Assembly: GCA_015207195.1 (NCBI GenBank)
Contig: JADEXJ010000037.1
Span: forward strand, 1-44,952
Origin: Pleurocapsales cyanobacterium LEGE 10410
GTDB taxonomy: Bacteria; Cyanobacteriota; Cyanobacteriia; Cyanobacteriales; Xenococcaceae
Direction: 5' to 3'
Length of the DNA: 44,952 nucleotides
The position numbers and the translations under genes were made by a program. The notes beneath the pieces are model-generated. The model searched no databases and was not told where the DNA came from. It saw only the letters and a program-made list of their open reading frames with translations. Below, one piece after another: positions 32,235 to 41,866 of this stretch; position 1 is the stretch's first letter; every line of letters starts with the position of its first letter.

Positions 32235-32294
32235 ATCCTTTAGGACTTCACTATATCCTTGAGGACATCAGAGTCCCGTAAGCAGGATGTCTTC
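32235..32294. repeat. Structured repeat: two related 15-mers and a hairpin
   Basis: atcctttaggacttc (32235-32249) and atccttgaggacatc (32255-32269) match at 13 of 15 bases. The second copy also pairs with gatgtcttc at 32286-32294 to form a nine-base stem with one G-T wobble. The core atccttgagga recurs at 44670-44680. This may be a decayed dispersed repeat. Confidence 0.45.
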
Positions 32295-32493
32295 GGCTAG
32301 CTTCGCAATCGAGATAATTAACTCTTGCAGATTTGGTGTTGAGCAAAATTGGCTCGCATTGTACTAAACGTTGTGATCAAAAGTAACTGCTAGAGAATTG
32401 TATTGAAGCAGATAGATTGAAATGCTCTGGCAGTCAGAGATGCTCAGCAATCGATCGCCTGTTATTTGGCTAGGGATCTAAGTAAAAATAGCT

Positions 32494-32524
32494 AAAAAAA
32501 AAGAGGATCTGCCTCAGAATCCTC
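32494..32524 (-). terminator. Intrinsic terminator, probably of tldD
   Basis: On the minus strand gaggat and atcctc form a six-base stem with a ten-base loop, followed by nine T. It is the first strong leftward terminator after tldD, 239 bp beyond its stop, giving a long 3' untranslated region. Confidence 0.72.
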
Positions 32525-32676
32525 GTGAATATACTATTGTAATTTAGTTATAAAAGCAGGATGATAGTTTATGTTACTTATAAAGTAGCATTCAACCAAA
32601 CATTATTTCGATTTTCCGCAGTCGCCATAGTTGCAATTGAGCTTCATAACTTGGCGTTTTTATGGTCTTGCTCCAG

Positions 32677-32703
32677 AACCCAGTTGTTTCGACTGGGTTT
32701 TTT
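32677..32703 (+). terminator. Strong rightward intrinsic terminator without an assigned gene
   Basis: aacccagt pairs perfectly with actgggtt around a seven-base loop and is followed by a T-run, a textbook Rho-independent terminator on the plus strand. The nearest candidate plus-strand gene is the 35-aa frame ending nearly 490 bp upstream, so an unannotated small RNA is likely in between. It overlaps the predicted 3' region of tldD in antisense. Confidence 0.75.
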
Positions 32704-32762
32704 CTTTGCTGGATAATATTGTAACCTTTTACACTAAACAATCGCCATAAATACACTAGTGT

Positions 32763-34190
32763 TTAATCCGAATTACCGCCAATGGTTACCTCTTTGATTC
32801 TCAAACTTGGTCCTCCGCAACCAACAGGTAATCCAGACTGACCCCCCTTACCACAGCCTCCAGATTCATCCCAATAAAAGTCATCGCCGACGGCTTCAAT
32901 ATTAGCTAAAGTTTTGAATACATTACCTGAAAGAGTTACGTCTTTGATGGGTTCGGCTAGTTGACCATTACGAATCATCCAGGCTTCTCCAGCACTAAAA
33001 GTAAACATTTCTCCGTTGGTCATTCCTCCCAACCAATTGCGCGCATATACTCCTCGATCGATGCCCCGAAATAAATCTTTGACAGGCGTACTACCTTTAG
33101 CGATCCAGGTATTGGTCATCCGTACTATAGGCGAATAGTGATAATCGAGACAACGAGCGTTACCTGTGGGTACTTCCCCTAATTTGCCAGCAGTTTCGCG
33201 GGAGTGGAGTCTGCCAACCAAAACCCCATCCTTGATTAGCTGAGTAGTAGTGGCAGGAGTTCCTTCGTCATCGTAATAGTAGCTACCGCGATGAATGTAG
33301 TTTTCTTCCGATGCTAGGGGGACAGCACCATCAAATATTTGTAGTTCTGGTGGACCAAAACGTCTACCCAAGCTCATCACTTCTAACAGATCGGGATTTT
33401 CATAAGCCAGATCCGCTTCAGAAAGATGTCCAAAGGCTTCATGAACAAATAGCCCTGTCAAGATCGGATCGATAACCACGGTATAGATTCCTCCCTTTAT
33501 TTTTGGCAAAGTCAAGGCTGTGACTGCTCTTTGCGCTGCACCGATCACTTGCGGTTCTAAATTGGTTAAATCTTCGTAAGCCTGACGCGAACCTGTGGTT
33601 TCTCTTCCTGTTTGAATAATTTCATCTTTTTTTGCAGTAGCGGAAAAGCGCATTTCCAAATCTGACCAAGACTGCTCGATCACGCTTCCTTCAGAGGTGG
33701 CAATAATTATTCTTTGCGAAGTATCGCTATAGCTCACGGTAGCAGTAGTAATCTGCCGATCGCATCCCAATAGTAGTTCACTGTAGCGATCGCACAAACT
33801 TTTTTTGTCGGCTAAAGATATTTCTTTGGGGTTGCTTCCTGTCATAGGAACATGACAGACAGTTTGGATTGCTTCAACTGGTGCCAGTGTAGTTTGGGAT
33901 TCTCCGATTATTCTAGCAGCAGCGATCGCCTCTTCAATTCTGGCACTCAAGGTTGTAAGATCGTCGAACGCTGAAAAACCCCACCCCCCACGGTAGCAAG
34001 CTCTCCCCTGTCCGCCCAAAGCTATACTTTCACTGAGGGTTTCGAGCTTGTGGGTTCGCAGCAAGATGTTGGTTTCTTCTGCTTGTTCGATACGAATCGT
34101 CAAAAAGTCTACGCGATCGCTATATTGAGCAATTAATTCCGTCAGTAAATTTTTGTATTCAGCAAACACGTCAGACATGGCAGTTGTCAA
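32763..34190 (-). CDS. TldD-family metallopeptidase
   Basis: A 475-aa member of the TldD/PmbA (U62) family. The zinc site is H250-E251-A-F-G-H255 in LFVHEAFGHLSEAD, with the downstream Cys/His-rich C-terminus that supplies further ligands (GGCGKGGQSGLPVGCGGP). In E. coli, TldD with TldE processes peptides such as microcin B17 and CcdA; the partner TldE/PmbA is not in this window. It is cytosolic. The 51 bp up to the receiver gene stop and its codirection suggest possible co-transcription. Confidence 0.93.
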   Translation of the reverse strand: MTTAMSDVFAEYKNLLTELIAQYSDRVDFLTIRIEQAEETNILLRTHKLETLSESIALGGQGRACYRGGWGFSAFDDLTTLSARIEEAIAAARIIGESQTTLAPVEAIQTVCHVPMTGSNPKEISLADKKSLCDRYSELLLGCDRQITTATVSYSDTSQRIIIATSEGSVIEQSWSDLEMRFSATAKKDEIIQTGRETTGSRQAYEDLTNLEPQVIGAAQRAVTALTLPKIKGGIYTVVIDPILTGLFVHEAFGHLSEADLAYENPDLLEVMSLGRRFGPPELQIFDGAVPLASEENYIHRGSYYYDDEGTPATTTQLIKDGVLVGRLHSRETAGKLGEVPTGNARCLDYHYSPIVRMTNTWIAKGSTPVKDLFRGIDRGVYARNWLGGMTNGEMFTFSAGEAWMIRNGQLAEPIKDVTLSGNVFKTLANIEAVGDDFYWDESGGCGKGGQSGLPVGCGGPSLRIKEVTIGGNSD

Positions 34191-34241
34191 TCAGCATGAG
34201 TATCAATTTATGTTTATCTTACTGCCTAATTTTTACCAGGT

Positions 34242-34697
34242 TTAGTTCGATAGCAGGGGTAAACACTGATGTAGCTTTCGATCTAGATATAGTGACTGAG
34301 GGTAATTAGCAGCCAAATCCAAAGCTTCTAAAACGACTTCTGGATCGCTTTCTTTGGTACAGAAAAAATTGACTCCCAAGGAATACAACAGTTCAATTAC
34401 TTCTGGATGTTGATAGTCGCTCCAGTGTATCAAACTAGTTTGAGGTAAAATTGCATTGACCAAAGCTATATTGTCAGCATTGGCTTCTGCTTCAACATCA
34501 AAAAACAAAATATCGATATTCATTTGTCCGTACATTAGAGAAAAAACTTGCTCCGAATCTTCCAACAATAGGACTTTGAGATGAGGTCTTTCAGTTTTTA
34601 TTAATTCGCTTAGTTGTTTACCCTGATGTTTGTTTGATTCAACTATAACCACATTTAATGATTTGTTTAGTGTTGAAGAGAGAAGATGATTTAACAT
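34242..34697 (-). CDS. Degenerate response-regulator receiver domain
   Basis: A 151-aa single domain with a receiver-like beta-alpha pattern: NVVIVESNKHQGKQLSEL, KVLLLEDSEQVFSLM, DILFFDVEAEAN, TSLIHWSDYQHPEV and FFCTKESDPEVVLEAL. The phospho-acceptor Asp may be in DILFFDVE and the conserved Lys in CTKESD, but the acidic pair near the N-terminus is reduced to one Glu (VESN) and the Thr/Ser position is altered. It is probably a pseudo-receiver acting by protein contact. There is no output domain. It lies just upstream of tldD on the same strand. Confidence 0.7.
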   Translation of the reverse strand: MLNHLLSSTLNKSLNVVIVESNKHQGKQLSELIKTERPHLKVLLLEDSEQVFSLMYGQMNIDILFFDVEAEANADNIALVNAILPQTSLIHWSDYQHPEVIELLYSLGVNFFCTKESDPEVVLEALDLAANYPQSLYLDRKLHQCLPLLSN

Positions 34698-35190
34698 AAT
34701 TTTTAAAACAGCATTTTTACGTATATTTATCTAAATATTATTACTTAAAATAATGCTGATTTTTTTGCTCTTCAAGTATTTATACTGTCGGTTAATCTAA
34801 AATTAATAAAAAATTAATAAAATTAGGACTTTTTTTAAAGAACATTTAAAGCAGATAAGATAACAGTTTCATTGCACCGTATCTCAAGCTTTAATTTAAA
34901 ACATTTATCTAGCTGGGCATTTGGTTAACATTTTGTTACACTGATGAACGTCATTTTAGCGATTATGTTAAACGTTCTATTTGCGACATAGGCGAATGGA
35001 TTTTTAATTCGGCAAACTACACCAGGATTTTTATTGAGTAAATAAATCTAATTTACTGGTAAAAAACTGTAGTATTTGTTACGAAAGCTCTAGGTACTTA
35101 TCTATTTAATTTGGTTCAATTGAATTGATTTTTTGAAAACTCATAGAATTACATTGCTCTAGATACCGCTAAACAAAATCAGCATTAATA
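34698..35190. other. AT-rich spacer, no gene seen
   Basis: About 490 bp between divergent genes. It is very AT-rich, with tandem attaataaa-like runs near 34800-34830, an inverted pair cagcatt/aatgctg around 34710-34755 near a T-run, and a palindrome ttcaattgaa at 35115-35124. These could hold the promoters of both flanking genes, but I see no clear element. Confidence 0.4.
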
Positions 35191-35394
35191 ATGTTAAAAA
35201 ACTTGGTCGGCAACAATTATTCCCACACAACCGTTGCTGAAGAATATCAGAACAAACTATCTCAGCCCATAGTATATAAAATTGAACCAGCAAATAGATT
35301 CAAGTTTGTTAAATTAAAACAATGGCTGATTTTACTAATATTAAACGCTACTTGCCTTGGTTTTATAGCATTTGCCTGTATTTTAATAGCCTGA
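35191..35394 (+). CDS. Small membrane-anchored hypothetical protein
   Basis: A 67-aa protein with a soluble, slightly basic N-terminus and one C-terminal membrane helix, QWLILLILNATCLGFIAFAC. No signal peptide motif. It is isolated, with 490 bp upstream and a convergent amidohydrolase downstream. I do not recognise it; the well-formed tail-anchor supports a real gene. Confidence 0.5.
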   Translation: MLKNLVGNNYSHTTVAEEYQNKLSQPIVYKIEPANRFKFVKLKQWLILLILNATCLGFIAFACILIA

Positions 35395-35540
35395 ATAAAG
35401 CGTTGAATTGAACAGATGTCATCTACTTCTTCTAAACAATTGACAATTAATTATCGTCGATCGCGTCAATATCGCTGAAACTGACAAAGATTACGGCAAG
35501 ATGTGAGATGATTCCAGATATCTTGGCTCAACGCCTTAAA

Positions 35541-36722
35541 TCATGCTGCTAATTCCCAATACTTGCAGGCTGCATAAGCCATCGCCACTACCCCAGTAAC
35601 GATCGCACCTTCATCCACCTCAAATTTTGGATGATGCAGGGGATAATTAGTTTTGTCCTGATATCCTACGCCCAGGCGGAACATACACCCAGGTACTTTG
35701 TCTAAATATACAGAAAAATCTTCTGCTCCCAAAGATGGTTCGGGCAGAATTTGCACGCTGTCATCTCCCCAGGCTTCGCGAGTAGCTGATTCGACAATTT
35801 GAGTCAAGGTCTGATCGTTCTGCACTGAAGGAACGCCTCTACGGTAATCTACCTGATACTTAGCACCGTAGGTTTGGCACACTCCCTGAACAATGCTTTC
35901 TACCCATTCAGGCAAGTTGGCATGGCTTTCAGGATGAAGCGATCGCACTGTACCAACCATCCGCACGCGGTCGGCAATTACATTAGGCGCTCTACCACCT
36001 TCTATTTGCCCTATAGAGAGAACGATAGGATGTAAGGGGTTTTGAGTTCGACTAATCGCTTGCTGTAGCGAAACAACTACCTGAGCAGCAATCCAAACCG
36101 CATCAATCGCCTGATGGGGTCGTGCGCCGTGTCCCGATTCTCCCTGAATGATAATTTCTAATTCATCTGCTGCCGAGGTTAATGCCCCATAGCGAATGCC
36201 GATCCGATGAACGGGAATTGAAGGAAATACATGAACACCGTAGATCGCATCTACCCCTTCCATCACTCCATCTTCCACCATCCATTTTGCCCCCAAAGCA
36301 GTTTCTTCGGCTGGCTGGAATAGAAAACGGACGTTTCCTGGTAAATTATTTGATAGCTGAGACAATACCATTGCCGTACCCAAACCCAAAGTTGAATGCA
36401 CATCATGACCGCAAGCGTGCATGATGCCAGGTTTGAGAGAAGCAAAGTCCGAGTTAGGATATTCCTGAATTGGTAAAGCGTCCATATCAGTACGAATAGC
36501 TAGAGTACGGCGATCGCTTCCCGAACCAGCCAGTTCGCCCACTACTCCTGTTTTCCCAACTGCTTCTTTGACGTTCAAGCCATAAGAAGACAACACCCCC
36601 GCAATATAGGCAGAAGTTTGATGTTCTTCTCCACTTAATTCGGGATGGGCGTGAATGTGACGGCGAATTTCGATTAATCGTGGGGCAAAATTTTGAGCAA
36701 TATTTTTTATTTCAGCAAGCAT
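35541..36722 (-). CDS. M20D family amidohydrolase (amino acid amide/peptide hydrolase)
   Basis: A 393-aa metalloenzyme of the M20D family that hydrolyses N-acyl amino acids or dipeptides; relatives release indole-3-acetate from its conjugates. Metal ligands are in GIMHACGHDVHSTLG, the catalytic Glu pair in QPAEETALGAKWM, and GAEDFSVYLDKVPGC near the end. The dimerisation domain GESGHGARPHQAIDAVWIAA lies in the middle. No signal peptide, so cytosolic. The PP2C phosphatase gene is immediately upstream on the same strand. Confidence 0.9.
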   Translation of the reverse strand: MLAEIKNIAQNFAPRLIEIRRHIHAHPELSGEEHQTSAYIAGVLSSYGLNVKEAVGKTGVVGELAGSGSDRRTLAIRTDMDALPIQEYPNSDFASLKPGIMHACGHDVHSTLGLGTAMVLSQLSNNLPGNVRFLFQPAEETALGAKWMVEDGVMEGVDAIYGVHVFPSIPVHRIGIRYGALTSAADELEIIIQGESGHGARPHQAIDAVWIAAQVVVSLQQAISRTQNPLHPIVLSIGQIEGGRAPNVIADRVRMVGTVRSLHPESHANLPEWVESIVQGVCQTYGAKYQVDYRRGVPSVQNDQTLTQIVESATREAWGDDSVQILPEPSLGAEDFSVYLDKVPGCMFRLGVGYQDKTNYPLHHPKFEVDEGAIVTGVVAMAYAACKYWELAA

Positions 36723-36759
36723 TTAATTCCAACGGCGATCGCCTCTCGATTATTTTTGA

Positions 36760-37485
36760 CTATTCTTGTTCTACGATAACTACCGTAATGTTATCCGAGC
36801 CTCCTGCTGCTTTAGCTGCGCCGATCAACTCTTGAGCAGTTTCCTGACAAGATTTTAGATTGGTCAAAGCAGCTTGGATTTGCTCATCCGTGACTTCTTC
36901 AGTCAACCCGTCGCTACAAATCAACAAGCGATCGCCTGGCTCGACGGCAAATTCTTGAATATCAATGTGCTGGAGATCTTTCCGCCCCAAACATTGAGAC
37001 AAAACATGCCTCCAAGGGTGAAATTTAGCCTGTTGTGCATTAATTTCGCCTTTTTTCAAAGCCATCCCTACCCAAGTATGGTCGTCAGTAATTTGTTCTA
37101 ATTGAGAACCGCGCCAACGATAGAGGCGAGAGTCTCCCACATGAGCGCACCAGGGTTGCTCATCACGGAAAATTAGCACTACTACCGTAGTACCCATATC
37201 ACGCCTTTCGGGATTATTGTGCTGATCTTCAATAATATCCAAGTTAGCTTTTTCTACCGCTTGCCTTAGCAACACCTCTGAAGCAAGGGGAGAATCCCAG
37301 TACTGTTCTAAATAAGAATAAATTACTTCCGTAGCAATTCTGCTAGCTTCTTGACCGCCAGCGTGTCCTCCCATGCCATCAGCTACAATGAAAAAACGCC
37401 CCAGCTTATCGTCAACAAAGTAACTATCTTGGTTGGCTGTTCTCACAACTCCTGTATCCGTAAGACCTATAAAGTGACGCTTCAT
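36760..37485 (-). CDS. PP2C-type serine/threonine phosphatase
   Basis: A 241-aa soluble metal-dependent phosphatase, the size of the bacterial Stp/PrpC group. Motifs: TDTGVVRTANQDSYFV (motif 1), FFIVADGMGGHAGGQEAS (metal-binding DGMGGH), DMGTTVVVLIF, CAHVGDSRLYRW, LICSDGLTEEVTD and AAGGSDNITVVIVE. It removes phosphate from Ser/Thr, opposing kinases; targets are not readable. Likely co-transcribed with the M20D gene 37 bp downstream; the UbiB-type kinase gene lies 71 bp upstream. Confidence 0.94.
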   Translation of the reverse strand: MKRHFIGLTDTGVVRTANQDSYFVDDKLGRFFIVADGMGGHAGGQEASRIATEVIYSYLEQYWDSPLASEVLLRQAVEKANLDIIEDQHNNPERRDMGTTVVVLIFRDEQPWCAHVGDSRLYRWRGSQLEQITDDHTWVGMALKKGEINAQQAKFHPWRHVLSQCLGRKDLQHIDIQEFAVEPGDRLLICSDGLTEEVTDEQIQAALTNLKSCQETAQELIGAAKAAGGSDNITVVIVEQE

Positions 37486-37556
37486 AAATAGTTAATTAGT
37501 ACGATAAAAACCGAAGATGCCATTAACACCGTAGTGCCTGTAGCTAAATATCTTCG

Positions 37557-39347
37557 TTAAAACATACGGTCAATGCGATCGAGACGCTTTAAGATTCGCC
37601 ACAATGACCATCCAGGTATTAAGGCAATAATAGCAGCGATCGCTGCCAAGATCTCGAACCCACTGACCAAAAGAAGAGTAGCGCAAACTAGTAACGCACT
37701 AAATAATACAGTATAGTTTGTCCCTAGCTGAATTGCACTCAAACGACGCATAACCCGCTCCGATTCTAAGGAACGAACGCGAACTCGCAAATCTCCTCTT
37801 TCTAATTTATCTATTGTATCCTCGATTCGTCCAGGTAGCCCTAAAGCTGCGGTACCCACTTGGGCTGCTTGTCTACCAAGTTCGTTAAAAATACTGCTGC
37901 CATTATCACCATTACTGTTGGTCATAAGCCTCATTGCATAAGGTTGTGCTACTTCCATAAAGTTAAATTCGGGGTCAAGACCTTTACCAACACCTTCGAG
38001 AGTTGAAAAAGCCCGCATCACAAAGGTGAAGGTAGCGGGAAAGCGGAATGGCTGACCATAGGCAATCTCATAAAGATCTTCGCTGATAGCGTCTACAGAC
38101 TGTTCCTCAAAAGGTTTGTCCATAAAGTTGTCTAGCATAAACTGAATCGAGCGTCTTACCGAAGTCATATCTCCCGTGGGGACTAATGCACCCAGCTTGA
38201 TCAAAGAATTGACTACCTTTTGCGAGTTTTTCTGCGCTACTCCGACCAAAGTATCCATCAAGCCTTCGCGAATATTGCTTTCGATCTTACCCATCATGCC
38301 AAAATCATAGAAGATCAAGCTGCCATCTGCACTGACAGCAATGTTTCCTGGATGAGGATCGGCATGAAAAAACCCCCCGTTAAGAATTTGTTGAAGATAG
38401 GCTCTTGCCCCTAACCTAGCCAATAACTTGCGATCCAGCCCCGCAGCTTCAATTGCCTCATAGTGACTGATTTTGATACCTGGCATATACTCTAGGGTCA
38501 ATACCCTGGGAGAAGCATATTTCCAATAGACGCGAGGTACACAAACCCAATCCTCATCTCTAAAGTTACGGCGAAAAGTATCCGCGTTGCGCCCTTCGTT
38601 GAGATAGTCAGTCTCTTCCCATAAAATTCGACAGCACTCCTCATAAATTCCCATCCAGTCACGGTTCTGCCCCCATTTGGGATGGTTTTGAAAATAGCGA
38701 GCGATTTGTTTTAAAATAGCCAGGTCTACGTTAAATAGCTGCTTCAGTCCTGGTCTTTGAACCTTAACTACCACCTCCTCGCCATTATAAAGTTTTGCTC
38801 GATGTACCTGCCCCAAACTAGCTGCTGCTAAGGGGATCGGATCGAAACTGGCAAAGAGCTTGTCAAGGGTCTTAAAAAAATCTGATTCTACAATTTCCTT
38901 AACCTGTTCATAGGCAAAGGCAGGAACCCGATCCTGTAGCTTTGATAGTTCTTCGACATATTCAATGGGGAATAGATCGGCGCGAGTAGAGAATAGTTGT
39001 CCCAGCTTGATAAAGGTCGGTCCTAGCTGCAAAAAATTTTCTCTAATCCAGATAGCCTGCGCTCTACGTCTAACCGCCTGTTTTTCTGGAGTAAATCCTC
39101 CTAGATACGTCCATTTGCGTCCGTTACGCCAGTTGACAAATAAGAAGGAAAGCGCAAAAAACCAGATATCTATTCGACGGCGATTGCGCGAATATTTAGT
39201 GCGATTCCAGCGATAAGACTTGGTAGAAACCATCGGTTTAGTTTCTATTTGATAATCCGCCGAACCCACAATTTCTGTGGTCTGGATTCGATTAGGCTTA
39301 TTCACCCCGTACTCTGTTGAATTTTGATTGGGAAAGGCAGGAGACAC
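37557..39347 (-). CDS. ABC1/UbiB-family atypical kinase
   Basis: A 596-aa atypical kinase of the UbiB/ADCK family involved in prenylquinone (in cyanobacteria plastoquinone and tocopherol) metabolism, also present in plastids. Key features: the KxGQ motif K114-L-G-Q-L, the alanine-rich nucleotide loop AAASLGQVHRA, the Lys in VVKVQRPG, the catalytic GGFFHADPHPGN and metal-binding FYDFGMMG. Two membrane helices at the C-terminus (TVLFSALLVCATLLLVSGFE and AAIAAIIALIPGWSL) anchor it. The N-terminus is long and polar. Small coiled-coil protein 39542 is 194 bp upstream on the same strand. Confidence 0.92.
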   Translation of the reverse strand: MSPAFPNQNSTEYGVNKPNRIQTTEIVGSADYQIETKPMVSTKSYRWNRTKYSRNRRRIDIWFFALSFLFVNWRNGRKWTYLGGFTPEKQAVRRRAQAIWIRENFLQLGPTFIKLGQLFSTRADLFPIEYVEELSKLQDRVPAFAYEQVKEIVESDFFKTLDKLFASFDPIPLAAASLGQVHRAKLYNGEEVVVKVQRPGLKQLFNVDLAILKQIARYFQNHPKWGQNRDWMGIYEECCRILWEETDYLNEGRNADTFRRNFRDEDWVCVPRVYWKYASPRVLTLEYMPGIKISHYEAIEAAGLDRKLLARLGARAYLQQILNGGFFHADPHPGNIAVSADGSLIFYDFGMMGKIESNIREGLMDTLVGVAQKNSQKVVNSLIKLGALVPTGDMTSVRRSIQFMLDNFMDKPFEEQSVDAISEDLYEIAYGQPFRFPATFTFVMRAFSTLEGVGKGLDPEFNFMEVAQPYAMRLMTNSNGDNGSSIFNELGRQAAQVGTAALGLPGRIEDTIDKLERGDLRVRVRSLESERVMRRLSAIQLGTNYTVLFSALLVCATLLLVSGFEILAAIAAIIALIPGWSLWRILKRLDRIDRMF

Positions 39348-39541
39348 TGAGTTTTCAACAAAAAATTAACTATGATGTTATCTGATTAACGAAGATTAAC
39401 TAATCTAAATAGTAGCGACTTATAGGCAAAAAAACCGCTCTTCTCCAGCAATAATGTACCAATTACTCTTGAATTAAGGGAAATAAAGTCCAGAAGCTAA
39501 GCTGATTGGTAGCCTAAAACATATGCTCAATAAGATTTGTG

Positions 39542-39892
39542 TTAATTGCGATATTTCTTGAGTTCGGCTCTAAGAGTGGCAATTTCTGCTCTTAACTGGT
39601 CGAGCAATGCCTGTAATTCCTCTGAATTAGCGGTATTGAAGTCGATATCGACCGTATTAGAAGTGTTGCTGCTGCTGTTATTTGAGTAAGGAGTACTAGT
39701 AGTATTACTAGCAGCACGTTCTGCTCGTAGCTGTACTTCCTCCATGACCTGTCTCAAATTTTCTCGTTGTTCGGCATCAAATTTACCTAGATCGCTCATC
39801 ACGTTAGTAAACGATTCTTCGAGTTTTTCGCTTAAAACTTCTGCTAAGGCTCTACCAAAGAAAAAGGCATTGGTCACTGGATTACTACTCAT
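39542..39892 (-). CDS. Conserved small protein with a C-terminal coiled coil
   Basis: A 116-aa protein: N-terminal [20 protein letters not shown] and [20 protein letters not shown], then a Ser/Asn-rich linker, then a coiled coil [20 protein letters not shown]. This layout is conserved in cyanobacteria and related to plastid proteins (I believe DUF6825, not verified). No membrane helix. It is separate from the kinase gene by 194 bp of non-coding DNA. Confidence 0.75.
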   Translation of the reverse strand: MSSNPVTNAFFFGRALAEVLSEKLEESFTNVMSDLGKFDAEQRENLRQVMEEVQLRAERAASNTTSTPYSNNSSSNTSNTVDIDFNTANSEELQALLDQLRAEIATLRAELKKYRN

Positions 39893-40100
39893 AGGTCAAA
39901 GTTAATTTATAGCTTGCGTAACAAATTATATCTTTAATGGAATCTTGATTGAAACAATAAACAATAAGAGGTAGAGAAATTAGAGATTGGGCATGAAGCT
40001 AAAAACGCACCTTCTTGAGTCTATTATTTAATCTTAGACTGTAATTTGATTCGTCGATCGCCGTATCAGCGAAAGCTCGGATTTTTGATTTGGGATTAAT

Positions 40101-41741
40101 ATGTTGAGAAGTTGGCTAAAAAAATTCATCCGCAGGAGTAGCTTATTATTCTTCTTAGTCTTAATTTTTAATTTGTTACTGGCTGTTCCTCTCAAAGCAC
40201 AGCTGCCTTTTTTACCACAAATCACTTGGGAAACCTTCAAGTTTAATCAAACTGAGGCGACAACCGCTTCTGCCTGTGTACGGCTAGACGGTCGCTGTAT
40301 ATTTAGTATTCTGGATCAGAAATCTAACCTGCCCCAAAGAATCAAATATACGGAAGAACGATTAAAAGACATCAGCCAAACCTACTTTGCTCAAGAAAAT
40401 GTCCAATTAAAAGTTTATCGCCAAGAACAGGGCAATCAACAGAATATTTACGTTTCGGTGGGCGATCGCCAAATCCCCGTAATAACTTTGTCTCCTAAAG
40501 ATGCCACCGCCAGGGGGATCAATCTTGAACATCAGGCACAAGAAATTGTCAACCAGGTAGATTTTGGTCTGAGAAGAGCCAAGCAAGAGCGATCGCGACC
40601 GCACTTAATCGAACAGACTAAATTGGCAGGAATCATCATTTTAGCTGTTTTACTCGGAGAACTAACCCTTGCCGACGGCTTAAAACGTTCTCGCCAGGTA
40701 AAAAATAGATTACAGAGCGATCGCCCTACTCTATTGCAGTCCTTTGCCGACCATATCAGTCAAAAACAAAAGCTCAATCTTCGCTTATTACAGTATCGCT
40801 TGCTGCAAGTCGTGCGATTAGGCTTGTGGTTGGGAGGTGTTTTGTTGATTCTCAGCTTATTTCCGCAAACGCGATCGCTCCAGATCTGGTTGATTACTCT
40901 GATTCGGATTCCCTTACGAATAGCAGCCGTCAGTTTGGCAGTTTACATTTTGATTCGTCTGAGTAATATTTTAATTGCTAAGCTCAACAAAACTTTAGCC
41001 GAAAACTATGTGCTGAGTCGAGACATTCGCCGACGAATGCAGGTCAGAATCACTACTATCACCCGTCTGATAGGAAGTATTATGGCGATTTTCTGGATTG
41101 CCCTGGGCGTTCTGGCAGCTCTAACCCTAATTGGTTTTGATGTCACTCCCCTGCTGGCTGGTGCGGGTATTTTGGGATTGGCTTTTTCCTTTGCCTCCCA
41201 AAATATTATTAAAGATGTTTTTAATGGTTTTTTTATCATTTTAGAAGACCAATATGCCGTAGGAGATGTAATCAATGTGGGAACTGTGGGAGGATTGGTG
41301 GAAAACTTGAACCTACGCATTACCCAGCTACGAGATGGTCAGGGCAGATTAATTACTATTCCCAACAGCGAAATCAAAACCGTGGCTAATCTTTCAAGTC
41401 AGTGGTCGAGGGCGGAAATTGATATTCCCGTTGCCTATCAAGCGAATATCGATCGGGCATTGGAATTGATCGGCTTGGTAGGGCAAGAAATGGAGCGAGA
41501 GTCCGAGTGGCAAGAGCAAATCATTGAACCGCCCGAAGTGCTGGGGGTAGATAATTTTAGCGATCGCGGTTCAGTTGTCCGTATTTGGATCAAAACCGAA
41601 CCGTTAAAACAGTGGGCAGTGGCACGAGAATTCCGTCGCCGTTTGCAGAAGGCTTTTGAGGAACATAATATTCCCCTTGCCACATCCCAACAAAAAGTTT
41701 GGCTAGAACAATTTGATTCTCAAACAAATTTTCCAGATTGA
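40101..41741 (+). CDS. MscS-family mechanosensitive ion channel
   Basis: A 546-aa channel that opens on membrane tension to release solutes during hypo-osmotic shock. An N-terminal signal/anchor helix (SLLFFLVLIFNLLLAVPLKA) and a periplasmic domain of about 120 residues precede the membrane helices. The pore helix region LLAGAGILGLAFSFASQNI, followed by IKDVFNGFFIILEDQYAVGD and VINVGTVGGLVENLNLRITQ with LITIPNSEI, is the MscS core. The larger size than E. coli MscS is common in cyanobacteria. It precedes the OmpA-like gene by 125 bp on the same strand. Confidence 0.93.
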   Translation: MLRSWLKKFIRRSSLLFFLVLIFNLLLAVPLKAQLPFLPQITWETFKFNQTEATTASACVRLDGRCIFSILDQKSNLPQRIKYTEERLKDISQTYFAQENVQLKVYRQEQGNQQNIYVSVGDRQIPVITLSPKDATARGINLEHQAQEIVNQVDFGLRRAKQERSRPHLIEQTKLAGIIILAVLLGELTLADGLKRSRQVKNRLQSDRPTLLQSFADHISQKQKLNLRLLQYRLLQVVRLGLWLGGVLLILSLFPQTRSLQIWLITLIRIPLRIAAVSLAVYILIRLSNILIAKLNKTLAENYVLSRDIRRRMQVRITTITRLIGSIMAIFWIALGVLAALTLIGFDVTPLLAGAGILGLAFSFASQNIIKDVFNGFFIILEDQYAVGDVINVGTVGGLVENLNLRITQLRDGQGRLITIPNSEIKTVANLSSQWSRAEIDIPVAYQANIDRALELIGLVGQEMERESEWQEQIIEPPEVLGVDNFSDRGSVVRIWIKTEPLKQWAVAREFRRRLQKAFEEHNIPLATSQQKVWLEQFDSQTNFPD

Positions 41742-41866
41742 GACGTAGTATTCTTAAGCAAGCAGCATATTCAGCATAATTTGTTCTGAAGTAACTGCTA
41801 AGAGTCCCCAAAGTCTTAAATTTTGTCTCACACCATTTATCGCTCTAAAGATAGTGGAACTGTTTT

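Noticed and set aside
32561-32716. A 51-codon frame starting atgatagtt
   Set aside because: It runs straight through the strong terminator hairpin at 32677-32703, and agcagg is too close to its ATG to act as a ribosome site. Composition looks random.
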